This document shows positions 53,054-63,142 of a stretch of 64,000 nt of DNA, one piece after another. The notes beneath the pieces were generated by a model. The model did no database searches and had not been told where the DNA came from. It saw nothing but the letters and a program-made list of their open reading frames with translations. Numbering within the stretch: the first letter of the stretch is position 1; every line of letters begins with the position of its first letter. This stretch comes from Phymatolithon calcareum (taxonomy: Eukaryota; Rhodophyta; Florideophyceae; Hapalidiales): NCBI GenBank assembly GCA_977006965.1, contig OZ345358.1, positions 868,001 through 932,000 on the forward strand, given 5' to 3'. A program made the position numbers and the translations under genes.

Positions 53054-55939
53054 ATGGCCCCGGAGGTACATGACATCCCCGCCCTCCAGCGCCAGCTAGA
53101 GAACGTGGAAGATAATGACGAAGAGGCTCACAAGTTGTACAACAACCTTGGTGTCGCCTACTCCGCCGCGCGCCAGTACCGAGCCGCACTGAGCGCCCAT
53201 CGTCTCGAAAAGCGCGCATGTCGCCGTCTCTCAAACCTGCATCCCGGTCACGCAGGTCGTCTCATCGATCTGGCCATCGCGTACCGGCGCTGTGGTGACG
53301 CCATGCTTCGTTTGAATGCAGTGCAAGTAAAAGGGAACGTCATTAAAGAACGCAAGATGGTCTTCGCACGTGCTCATCAGCAACATGTCAAAGGGCTGCA
53401 GATTGCGCGCGACGCAGATCCCACGCTTCCCTCCTCCCGCGTCGAGGTGCAGGCCGCGTGTGCTGCCGTTGCACAGTCCGCTCTGCAGTATGCGCAGGAA
53501 ACCGGCGACCATGCCGATATTAAACGCGCGTGCGGATTCATTGCCAAGGCCGCAGCGCTTGCTGAAGGGCTTGGCCCGTCTGATCGAGTATCTACGAAGA
53601 AGAAGCGCGTCATGCTCCATTCCGCCGCCGTCAATTTTGGTATCGCACTCAGCACACTCGGCGACCGCAGACGTGCGAAAGCAATGCTGGAGGCAGCGGC
53701 CGTGCGGGCAAAGGCATGGGGTGATGCGGCTAACCATGCGAGAGCTGTGTCAAATCTTGCGGACGAAGCCAGGCTGGCAAAGGATTGGGAGACATGTGAG
53801 AAATATGTAGCCCTTTGGCTTGCATATGCTACGAGCACACGGGACGAAGCTGAGGAGAGCGATGCATTGCAGAGGCTTGGAATCGCCCTATTCGAGCAGT
53901 ACCGCATCACGGAAGCACGGGATGCATTGCAGCGCTCTTTGCTGCTTGCAAAGGAGGACAGTGCAAAGAAGGAGGCGCGAAAAAATCTTCTGCTTGTGGA
54001 AATTGAAATTGAAGAAGTCATAGAAGCTGCTGACAAACTGGCGGTAATTGAGCAAGGAATACCAGAGTTAACGTCCAGTGAGAAATTTGTCGAGGAGGCG
54101 AAGTCGCGCATATCTGCCGGAGAGCTTGCATTTCGCTTGCGCAAAAAAGAAGATGTCATTATGCATCTGGAGCGTTACTTTGAGCTCGTGGACAACTACA
54201 GTTGTGATCCCGAAGTCACGGGCGTTGCGAAACCTAACCATTTCACAGCTGTAGCAAACCTTGCAGAGGCGTTCTGGTTAATGAAAAACTACCCAAAGGC
54301 TGTGCATTGGGCTACGCGAGAGCTTACGAGTTACGGCGATGATATTGGTGGACAGGCACAGGCGTGGTGCAATCTTGGTGTTTACTTGTCGGACTCTGGA
54401 AAGAAGGAAGAAGCGTTGGAGGCGTTGAACCGGAGCATCGAACTTGCGAAAATTGCTGACGATCTGGACATCGCGAAAAAGGCTGAAGATAATATCGATA
54501 TCTTGCAGACAGAGTCGGAAAAGGCAACGAGCACGGGCGAAGGTGTTGAATTCGTGCCCGATGCACGTACAGATGCGGCTCTTCCCGTTGAGGATCGTAT
54601 GCAAACAGAAGGACTCGGAGATGCGGCGGCGCTTTTGCCGCGGTTTTCAAAGGGTGCTGATGCAAACCGCTCGCAACCCTGCAATGCGAAATCTGACTGC
54701 CAGCCTGAAAATGCACATACTGGGCTACAACCTCGTAACGCAAATTCTCGTTCCAATCCGATCAATGCTGTCGTGGACCTTACTGATGATGGCCAAAATG
54801 TTCTCCGCGTCCCAAGCCGCGAGAACTCAATTGTCGTTACATCTGGAGAACCGGGTGGGGACCAAAGATTCTTATCATTTCCGCCAACATTTGGCACTAA
54901 CTTCTCTGGCACGCAAATTATGAGACGAGACGCGAATGGAGCTTCCTCAGCGGCGTACTCGTATTCGAAACCACGGGAACCACGCGAGATTCAGAGCCGG
55001 TCCAATTTCTCAAGAGGGTGGAGCGGTGTCGACCGCAGCAGCGCCGGCACGCGGAAGTATGTGGACGTTGCGTCTGTGTACAAAAAATTGTGCGCGTCGG
55101 ACAGCCACAGACCCGTCAATGCGCGGCATGGAATTCTTGAAGTTCTGCGAGCTGCTTCTGCGTCAGTGCTTACCAGCGCCGATGTGGAAAACGGCACGGA
55201 GTGTGTGAGTATTGATTTGGCCGGCTGCTTCATTGGCGACCGCGAACTGGCATACTTGTTCAAGGCACTGGCAGCGTTTGGGAATTTCAAACCGATTTCG
55301 TTCAACCTTGGCCAAAATCCGCTTCTTTCGGATGCTGGATACCGCTGTTTTGCAGGGGAAGTAAGGATGAGTTCTTGTGCCAATATTCGAGTGCTCAATC
55401 TCAGTTGCGCTGGCGTCGACTCAAAGGCGTTGCAACTAATTGCGAGTGCGACGCAGACGGGACGTGGACTCGGTCAAGTGAGAGAATTGTGTTTGAGCAA
55501 GAATGGACTTGGAAGGCAGGCGGTTGCGTCTGCGGAGGCGTGCGCTGCTTTATTCTTGAGCGATTCATGTTTGGAGTTTGTGGACCTGTCGTTCAATTTA
55601 TTTTCATGCGCTTTTTTTACAAAATTGGTGCACACGATGAAGTCGAGAAAGGGGGGCTCAAACTCTATCGGCGGAAGTTCGACGCTGAAGCATGTCGACT
55701 TCAAGCTGAATAACCGAAGAAATCCGACAGCGATGTTGGAGTTTGAAAGGGGCACTGATGCCGTGGAATGCTTCAGAGAGCTAATGGGCTTAATGCCTGC
55801 TATTGAATCGATAGATGTGCGCTCTTGCGGGGCTTCATTCCATGTGCGACGGGCGTTGTATTCATTTGCTCGCGGCGCAGACTGCTTAAACAAAATCGTT
55901 ATTGCTTCACCAGGCATATTTGATGACGCGGCGACATAG
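53054..55939 (+). CDS. TONSOKU-like protein (TPR and LRR), 961 residues
   Basis: Relative of plant TONSOKU/MGOUN3/BRUSHY1 and animal TONSL, which read new histone H4 on replicated chromatin and support repair of broken forks by homologous recombination. The first in-frame ATG is 53054; the frame is open upstream but without an ATG. TPR-like helical pairs fill about residues 1-500: HKLYNNLGVAYSAARQYRAA near 27, then VNFGIALSTLGDRRRAKAML, QAQAWCNLGVYLSDSGKKEE and further ones. A low-complexity acidic and Asn/Ser-rich linker spans about 510-690 and includes VVDLTDDGQNV, a SUMO-interaction-like core. LRRs occupy about 700-930: SIDLAGCFIGDRELAYLFKA, ISFNLGQNPLLSDAGYRCF, VLNLSCAGVDSKAL, ELCLSKNGLG and FVDLSFNLFS. 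There are no ankyrin repeats, as in plants. Single exon. Plant TONSOKU is longer, about 1300 residues. Confidence 0.8.
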   Translation: MAPEVHDIPALQRQLENVEDNDEEAHKLYNNLGVAYSAARQYRAALSAHRLEKRACRRLSNLHPGHAGRLIDLAIAYRRCGDAMLRLNAVQVKGNVIKERKMVFARAHQQHVKGLQIARDADPTLPSSRVEVQAACAAVAQSALQYAQETGDHADIKRACGFIAKAAALAEGLGPSDRVSTKKKRVMLHSAAVNFGIALSTLGDRRRAKAMLEAAAVRAKAWGDAANHARAVSNLADEARLAKDWETCEKYVALWLAYATSTRDEAEESDALQRLGIALFEQYRITEARDALQRSLLLAKEDSAKKEARKNLLLVEIEIEEVIEAADKLAVIEQGIPELTSSEKFVEEAKSRISAGELAFRLRKKEDVIMHLERYFELVDNYSCDPEVTGVAKPNHFTAVANLAEAFWLMKNYPKAVHWATRELTSYGDDIGGQAQAWCNLGVYLSDSGKKEEALEALNRSIELAKIADDLDIAKKAEDNIDILQTESEKATSTGEGVEFVPDARTDAALPVEDRMQTEGLGDAAALLPRFSKGADANRSQPCNAKSDCQPENAHTGLQPRNANSRSNPINAVVDLTDDGQNVLRVPSRENSIVVTSGEPGGDQRFLSFPPTFGTNFSGTQIMRRDANGASSAAYSYSKPREPREIQSRSNFSRGWSGVDRSSAGTRKYVDVASVYKKLCASDSHRPVNARHGILEVLRAASASVLTSADVENGTECVSIDLAGCFIGDRELAYLFKALAAFGNFKPISFNLGQNPLLSDAGYRCFAGEVRMSSCANIRVLNLSCAGVDSKALQLIASATQTGRGLGQVRELCLSKNGLGRQAVASAEACAALFLSDSCLEFVDLSFNLFSCAFFTKLVHTMKSRKGGSNSIGGSSTLKHVDFKLNNRRNPTAMLEFERGTDAVECFRELMGLMPAIESIDVRSCGASFHVRRALYSFARGADCLNKIVIASPGIFDDAAT

Positions 55940-55959
55940 ATCCGAAATGACGCATGTCT

Positions 55960-56110
55960 CTCGGGATGTTGCTAAACTCACATGGCGCTCCGGCGCAGAC
56001 AAGACTGGGGACGTCGGTAACCCCCTGTGCCGATCGCCGAGCAGTATGACCGACCCGGGACGTCGATAAACTCGCTCATGGCGCTCCGGTGCAAAGACGA
56101 CTTGCGGGGG
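55960..56110. repeat. Dispersed repeat with two internal units (copy 2)
   Basis: Begins 20 bases after the TONSOKU-like stop. It shares GGCGCTCCGGCGC, GACAAGACTGGGGACGTC and a second GGACGTCGATAAACTCGCTC unit with 22320-22475. Confidence 0.65.
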
Positions 56111-56139
56111 CCATGCTTCCTTGCGTTCACTACTGCGCG

Positions 56140-56835
56140 GATAGTGTCGAGAGTTTCCTCGTGGTACTGGAGGGGAAATGATTTCGCCTCCCAAGTTCAC
56201 TTTTTTAGATTACGGAAGGCTTCTGATACAACTGCTTTTTGTTGACGTAGAGCCTTTCTGGTTCAATCGGCAGTTGTTCCTCGTCGTTCGTTACAAGCAC
56301 TACCTCAATCGTCTGCAGTTCCAAGCCACTGTGGGATACCTGGGAACGAGAAAGCCAACGAGCTTGCTCGTCGAGGCATTACGGAATCAGATATCGTGAC
56401 GCATCAAGGCGTACCCTTGACCATGGAAGCCGCGCGGTCCATAATTAAACCGCTCAATTCGATGAAACCAAGAAGTGTACAGTTTCTACCCCCAGAACTC
56501 CGGATTAGTCACAGACGTGCTGAAGTCATCCTAAATCAACTTTCCGCAGAATGCTGCTCGCTGGTAGCAGCTTTTCACCGGAAGGACGATGGCTCGGCGG
56601 AATACGACCCCATGTGCAAGGCCTGTCCAGGTGGAACCAAAGAAACTGTTGATCACTTAATTCTTCGCTGTAGTGGGCGTGCTTTATCAAGACGGCAGAC
56701 TATTGGTAGAGTAGGCCCTAAAACGGTAGAGGAATTATGTAGGGAGAAACCGCTTGAAGTTCTCAAATTCGTGAACAATGAGGGGTTGCTTGACAACCCC
56801 AGATGTTAACTCTGGTTAACGTCTCCTGCAGTAAA
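56140..56835 (+). mobile_element. LINE family C, C-terminal ORF2 end with zinc knuckle
   Basis: The 137-codon frame at 56396-56809 ends in a zinc knuckle typical of the C-terminus of some LINE ORF2 proteins: CKACPGGTKETVDHLILRCS, then IGRVGPKTVEELCREKPLEV. Upstream (56178-56396), FQATVGYLGTRKPTS belongs to the same degraded protein in another frame. After the stop come a short palindrome (GTTAACTCTGGTTAAC) and an (AAAG) tail near 56830-56850. It carries no RT, is 5'-truncated and shares its end with 20540-21050 (minus). Confidence 0.65.
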
Positions 56836-56850
56836 GAAAGAAAGAAATCG

Positions 56851-59570
56851 TCTGCAGAAGTTTTTGATATTCGTTCATTCTTTCTTCCCACACTACTTCA
56901 ATGGTGTTTATGCACCCGTGCTACTCGATTGAGCGTCGTTTTGATGACCCAAAAAAGAAAGATGTGAAGCACAGTTTTTGCGTCAGGATGGTGAGATCGC
57001 GCTTTGTTTACTACTGCCGGACCTGCAGTGTGTCCTGAGAGCTAATAAAGAGACGTCAGGGGATGCATTTCTATACATTTTATCTTTGAAGACATCCCGG
57101 ACCTTGACGTGCAAGCAACAGTCAAAGTCGTAACAAATAGATTAGAATGGAAGAAGCTTAGGCCCTCAAAGTGTTGCTAGCCCCACAAGAGGGATACGCA
57201 AAATGAATGAATGAACTCTATACATTTTGTGGGGGTGACGGGCAGTCGTTGACACTCTGCGCCAACTCCTGGAAATCATGACTAAAGCCTACACTGTGGG
57301 GCCCTCAAAGTGCTCAACGATAACACAGCACCTCTGGAGTAGCTGACATCGCCTACAGCTGCACACGACAGTGGGAACCCATCAGTTTACGATGCCGAGT
57401 GTGAGGAAGACTGACGATTGGAGCGACGGATGGGTCTAGCCCAAATGCCATCTATTGATTATTGTCAAACACCCTGATGTCGGTAGGATGAACCGTGGCC
57501 TCCCTTCGGCAGACGAATACCGCCGAAATGCGACGACAGCTGACACCGACTGTCTGCTGTACGAGGAACGAGGCTGCCAGAAAAGGGGACAGACAGCGGA
57601 CTTCAACGGGCGTCAGGGCGCGCGAACTAGCGCATAAGCGGTGGGTTCGGGATGAGCTATCCTGGAAAGCAACCACAGCGAACCCCAACACACTCAACGT
57701 GCCCCACCGAAGCCCACAGGTTCGCCCTGTTTACTTCTCCACTCGCCCACCCAATCTTAGGTTCGGCTCTAGCACGGCCTCAACGTTGGCATCCGCGGCA
57801 GGCTCCTAAGGGATTTGGTAAGGCGCCGAAGCCCTCCTTAGGATTTGGTGACATGGATCACAACTCTGGGGCGCCACTCCAACTTCAAGCCGTTAAAGCA
57901 ATTGCATCGCAAACTAATTTTCCCTTATGAAGTAAACTGCTTGCCTTTTGTCTTCCCTTGCATGGGTTCCGCACCCATCAGAGCCAGCCGGGACAATAGG
58001 GATTTCTTGATTCAGAAATCAAATTTTCTTCTTCATGTGCTCGTGTACCAGCATTGGCGCGGCGGTGCAAACCAATTCTACTGCGTTCCAAAGCTCCACA
58101 GGTGGCTTGTGAGCATATGGGAGCTCAGTGAAGGGAATATTGATGGATTGAAAAGTACTGGAGTTTAAAATAGAACGAACAACCGAACGTATATCAATTT
58201 CTTTGCTTTGAGAGAGGAAACTAACCTACCGCCTGGCTTCAAAAGAGAAAACAACGCTAAGGCTTATGCAAAAGCAGAGCCTCCAATTTCACACCAGCTG
58301 CTGTTGCTCGCTTTGAAAGTGCTCGGAACACAGTGGAGATCAAACGAGAGACTCTGGCTTACAGCTCCGCTCAAGACGGAATAATAATATTATTCCGTCT
58401 TGAGCTATTTGATCAAGGTGAAGCACGCAAGACCCAGGAGAACGTTACGGTTTCTTGTAAAACCTTCAAATACCACTGTGCGATGATGCGACTGCTCATG
58501 GTCTAGATTGCTTCAAGATATACGTTTTGAGTTTAAACAGAGGCATGATCCCAAGATCACCTCTCGTCATATCGCACTCTTGATGGGGACGTCTCAGAGG
58601 GTGAGATGGTGTTCCAAGATATGCACCGTTTGACCTCTTTATGTGAATATTTCCACCGGAACGATTGAGGAAAACTACTTTGCTCACTTCTACACATAAT
58701 CAAATTCCAAATAGGAGCTGACCACACTGGCTGAAGTGCTGAGATTCTTTTCGAATATTGATTATAATCTTGGGACCCCCCTCGATATACCCTCGAAGAT
58801 TCGGAAAAGAAGTTTAAAGAGCTCTCATCGAAGCTGCCGCGGCTCAGGCTCCCCTAGACGTGCTCTTTCTTCTGAATAGAACCCTGGAAACTCGAGAGGA
58901 CAATTTCGTGGCTGTATGCATGTATGCAGGTATGCATAGGGTCTCCATAAATTATTAAAATTAAAGATGGAAAAGCAGACTCGCCCTCCAAGTGCTCATT
59001 GTGTCCCTTATGATAAGTATTTGTCCCCTGTTTCCGAACTTGATTATGAGGATTTGTCCGACGAGTATTCCAAAACTGCTTGACCAGCAGGTTCACTGTG
59101 GCATGTGGTGTGGTAACGTGACATAGTCACAGCGGGGTGTGACAGTCCCGGTGCCATGGACACCTGTGCATTGGAGATAGAACTGGGTATACTTGGTTGC
59201 TGGTCCTGGTCATACGGTCAAGTATCGACTCTGTTTCGAATTATATGCGCTACTGGTTTGCGGAAATGCTTCGCCTTTTAAGGCGAGTGGTGAAAACTAT
59301 ACATTATGTTGCTCCATGCGATATGTTTCTGCCCAGAACATAAATAAAATCGCCGGCTCTCTCGCTCACTAGTCTTGTCGCATACGACGCATGATCTGGA
59401 AGAACGCACGGACGTACCGTTCTAAATCTGTCCTTACTAGCAAGGGACGAAACGTGTAATTTTTTTTCTATTGTCCCCTCTGAAATAACCACAATTCAAG
59501 CTCTTTACAAAAGGGACGAAAAGCTGCAACAGGTGTGTTGTGAAATGGACATCATACTTCTTTTGAGGGC
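56851..59570. other. Anonymous DNA, no supported gene
   Basis: Several 60-107 codon frames (for example 57495-57809 and 57845-58168) lack motifs and overlap each other. A short hairpin with arms TCCGTCTTGAG/CTCAAGACGGA lies near 58370-58405. Nothing else can be supported. Confidence 0.4.
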
Positions 59571-59574
59571 TATG

Positions 59575-59830
59575 TCGTCCTCTGAGAATTAACTGAAAAT
59601 AGAGATATTATCGATTATCCAATAAAAACAAAGTATGCTTTATATGAAACCCCTATTCAACCAATAAGGAGGTCCAAATTAATCAAACAACCAATCACAA
59701 AGGGGAGGCGATTTGAGCAAATTTAGTCTCTCTGGTTTTCGTCCCCTTACTGAGCTTGTGTATGGAATTTTAAAACGTGTCGTTCCCTCTTTTCAAAAAG
59801 CTTTAAATGTAGTTAATTCTCAGGGGACGA
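59575..59830. mobile_element. MITE or fold-back element, 256 bp, 20-bp inverted ends
   Basis: Ends 59575-59594 (TCGTCCTCTGAGAATTAACT) and 59811-59830 (AGTTAATTCTCAGGGGACGA) are inverted copies with one mismatch. The word GGGACGAAA recurs around it (59443, 59515 and 59825) and inverted (near 59740 and 59850), suggesting nested or repeated insertions of one family. No ORF inside. Confidence 0.55.
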
Positions 59831-59879
59831 AACGGCTATAGAGAAGAGACGCGTTTCGTCCTTCTTTTGAAACCGTCCC

Positions 59880-60680
59880 TTATTCAAAGAGCGGAAATTT
59901 GAAACCGCTCGGATTGCGTCCGGAAAATTTCCGCGATTTGGTTCGATATGATGCTGTACAACGAGCGTCAGTCAACTGGCTGTGGCCAAGTCCGGACACA
60001 ATATTTATCGCCGATTGCAATACTTCAATGTCACGTTTTGGGAATGTTTCAACTCGGATCTTAAGAAACTTATGAAGTTGCACAATTGGGTGGAGTATGT
60101 GTACTGTACACAGTGACCAACTCTGAAAAAGCACAGAATACTTTTCCACAAACAGGAAGGACAGTAATTACATTTAAGCGCTTATTCACAATAATGCCAG
60201 TACCCTTCGGGAATCGGGCCGTCCCATTCGTAATGATGGCATCGAGTCGTCGCAGCATTGGCCCTACAAACATAAAACCATTGCCGACGCATTCTGGCTG
60301 CTTCCCGTGCAGTTGCCGAATCACAACACACCGTGAACGTATCTCCGTGATTAAATGTTGCGTTCTACCACAGCTCACAACACATTAGATCCACAGTTCT
60401 CAACGCATATGGTATTATGTGTATCTGATCGCAAACCTTGGGCGCCGCTAGACATGGCGAGTGCCGAAGAATTGCGAGTTTATTCACGAACGTTTCGACG
60501 GCCACAGCACAGTGTTCATCATGTGCCATCGCCCAGGAAAACCATCCGATATTCGAGCCGATGTCGAGAAGTATACCGTTTTTGGCGGGAGCACGAACAT
60601 CACGCAGGATATCCCACCATTTTCCCAAATGACAGTTTCCGTATCGCTGAATTGACGGTTTCACGGTGTCAAGATTGAGA
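59880..60680 (-). pseudogene. FkbM-type SAM methyltransferase, degenerate
   Basis: The minus strand carries separated pieces of an FkbM-family O-methyltransferase in different frames. At about 60664-60365 are SAM-binding motif I, LLDIGSNIGWFSWAMAHDEH, and its following VAVE acidic end. At about 60149-59880 is FLKIRVETFPKRDIEVLQSA, matching the family's K-I-D-V-E-G-F-E-x-x-V-L pattern with Asp and Gly lost. Between them the frame breaks more than once. FkbM enzymes methylate sugars or other small substrates; red algae hold many such genes. No single intact frame remains. Confidence 0.55.
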
Positions 60681-61247
60681 TGTGCGGCATTACAACATTG
60701 ACGGACTTCGCCGCCAACTGAGAGCGAAAGACGAAATGAGGTATTAACGACCTTGCGAGGAGAAGATGAGGGAGCTCGAAGGAGACGGTATCACCGTTAC
60801 CTGCGCGAACATGATTGTCGGTATGGTTCCCGGTTCAATGTATCCCTCCAGGGCCTTAACAAGGCTTACCGGGGGAAACAAACTGCCGGAAATACAATAC
60901 CGCTGACTGCATCGATTTAGCTCGCTTGCGGCTTCTCCAGATGATGTGTGTTGATCTTGGGGAGGAAAAATGGGAGTTGGTACGAAAAATGCTATAGGTA
61001 AGAAAGAGACCGAAGTGGCTATTGCAGGTATGTCTGTAATGACTGGTACCCCATATAAAAATTTGAAATACAATCGAAAGGGTGCGATTGCTGTCTGCCA
61101 TAGTTTAAATTTTTGAATTTTTTCAGTGTAAGTAAAGTTCGCAGATTCTAGATACTATACTGAATAAGTTCAATTACAAAAGCATGGACCACTCTCATCA
61201 ACTTTGAAGATATATTCAAGCAAAAGGACAATGTCAATTGTAGATTC

Positions 61248-62462
61248 CTAAAAATGAAAGTACTCGCTGTTCAAGTAGTGGATCGAAGAATTGTTTTCCA
61301 CCTCCTTCATCACATCCCGAAGACAATATTTTTTCGGCGTTACTCTTAGCCTCTGCATATGCCCTTCGGGATCTCCAATCGGACCGGGAGTGACCTCAAA
61401 GACTTCAAATTCTTCAGAGTATGCACTTTTCGCTGCTTCGCACGTAGAAATCATCTCTTCAATGTTCATGACGAGTCCAGGCGATTTGGTGATGATTGGA
61501 AACTCTGTAGTGTCCGTTTTCGGAATACTAGTCCATGATAGAATTCTAGAGCCTTTGGCCCTGCCACCAATAGGCAAGTCAACGGCGAAAGGATTCTTCG
61601 CGTCCATCACAAGAATGTCCCCCGGATATAAGCAGAACTTGCGATCCGCTTCTCCGAAAAATCCAGATAGAGTTACAACCTTATGTCCAGCATATTCCCT
61701 AATGTTATCTCCAGCGCTTCCTATGAATACGTATTCATGCCTAGCGATAGATTCAAGGGTCCCGGTGTACATTTGCTCCGGTCCAAGATGCCAAAAGCAG
61801 CGATAGGAAGTAAGCTCAGTTGTCTGTTCGTCAAGTCTAAATTCTTGTGAAAATCCACCTTGGGAGGGCAAGAACAATTGCGGAGTCGATGCACAGTAGG
61901 AGACATTGTTGACACAGCTGAGCAGTTCTGAAAGTGTACAAATTACGGAGTTGATGATTGAACCGCGAGGAAGATTGTGCTGCAATGTGAGGATTCCAGC
62001 ACAGGGTTTGGGCTCCAACGGGGTCTTCACCAGCGTTCTCTTACTTCTCTTGCGGTTATCGAACCACCATGAGGAATCGAATCCTGGACTGCCTTGTAGA
62101 ACGCGCATGTCGACATATAGCAGGGTTGCGTATCCAGTGGAAGATAGACTTTGAATCCAACGTGACTTAGTTTTCGAAGAGACCAGTGAAAAGCAAGGAA
62201 GTGGAATATCTTGATGCCCAACTGCCGAATGCGTCAGTGTCCCCAGCTGTTCTGCAATGCGGTTCTTAGTTGTACCTGAGCGATCCACGTTCCTGGGCCG
62301 GGGTGTAGTTCGGGACTGCATAATTCCACCTTCCTGATGATCGCGAGAGACATCATCGGCACAGATCGTATCCTGAACAATGTTGTCAAGGAGAAATTCG
62401 TCATCATGGGACTTCTGATCATCGATAGATTGTTGGTCGTCAGATGATGCAACCTGACTCAT
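61248..62462 (-). CDS. Protein of unknown function, 404 residues
   Basis: Single-exon minus frame from ATG 62462 to a stop at 61248. The acidic, Asp/Gln/Ser-rich N-terminal 60 residues look disordered, followed by a basic patch. From about residue 85 a folded part seems likely (IPLPCFSLVSSKTKSRWIQS and after). It contains YCASTPQLFLPSQGGFSQEF, WHLGPEQMYTGTLES, and LYPGDILVMDAKNPFAVDLP followed by RILSWTSI. The last pieces recall the PGD-x-x-x-x-D and Arg-strand ends of cupin or 2-oxoglutarate oxygenase folds, but no full metal triad was found, so this is only a hint. The frame is intact over 1.2 kb in a region of decayed sequence, which argues for a real gene. Confidence 0.6.
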   Translation of the reverse strand: MSQVASSDDQQSIDDQKSHDDEFLLDNIVQDTICADDVSRDHQEGGIMQSRTTPRPRNVDRSGTTKNRIAEQLGTLTHSAVGHQDIPLPCFSLVSSKTKSRWIQSLSSTGYATLLYVDMRVLQGSPGFDSSWWFDNRKRSKRTLVKTPLEPKPCAGILTLQHNLPRGSIINSVICTLSELLSCVNNVSYCASTPQLFLPSQGGFSQEFRLDEQTTELTSYRCFWHLGPEQMYTGTLESIARHEYVFIGSAGDNIREYAGHKVVTLSGFFGEADRKFCLYPGDILVMDAKNPFAVDLPIGGRAKGSRILSWTSIPKTDTTEFPIITKSPGLVMNIEEMISTCEAAKSAYSEEFEVFEVTPGPIGDPEGHMQRLRVTPKKYCLRDVMKEVENNSSIHYLNSEYFHF

Positions 62463-62791
62463 GGCGCAATGCAACTACGGAGGGAGCGATTCAATGAGTC
62501 GTATCCAGGAAGTGCAGATGTTGACTACCGGGATTACAGTGCTGCAGTGCCCGTTTTGGCTTCGTTTTTTGAAGTATGATGAGATGCTTCCCTTTCTTCT
62601 GAATACAGCGTGTAACGCATGAGTGATCTCCCAGAACTTTCCTGATACTCGGGTATGAAAAACACATTGCCGTCTTCCTTTGGAAGAGTAATGAGGAACT
62701 AGCTTTTTTCCCCTCCAAGAATTCCTACATTTGGTGAGCTGAGGAACAGTTGAAAGGGCCGTCTATGTTTTCGCGTCGTACAGGTTGGAAA

Positions 62792-62845
62792 ACGTCGTAC
62801 GCGTCGTACGGCGTCGTATACGACGCCGTACGACGCGTACGACGT
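62792..62845. repeat. Perfect 54-bp palindrome
   Basis: 27-base arms (62792-62818 and 62819-62845) are exact inverted copies with no spacer. They are built from repeats of CGTCGTA and CGTACG; GCGTCGTAC also occurs at 62773-62781 outside it. It lies between the unknown gene at 61248-62462 and the Ulp1-like gene. Confidence 0.95.
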
Positions 62846-62988
62846 CTGCATCCCGTATTGAAATTCCAACTCATATGGTAATCACACGTTGCATTACATT
62901 TTCATACGTATAGCCTTGACGTAGCTCAGAAACGTTCATTGCGAAAGGTACGAATGTACGAACGTATCATACAGTGCGACGGTCATAA

Positions 62989-63012
62989 GCACCATCTTCC
63001 ACGAAAGATGGT
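62989..63012. repeat. Small hairpin
   Basis: CACCATCTT and AAGATGGTG pair around CCACGA. It lies about 130 bases upstream of the likely start of the Ulp1-like gene. Confidence 0.5.
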
Positions 63013-63142
63013 GCACGGAATATACATTGGCACACGATCTCCATATATTGGAAGGTAAAGAAGCTTACTTCGCATTGCACTGTTCTCCTTATCATTTGCA
63101 GTTGCTCCCCTTGCAGGAACTGTTTTCTCAGAAATCGGCGCT

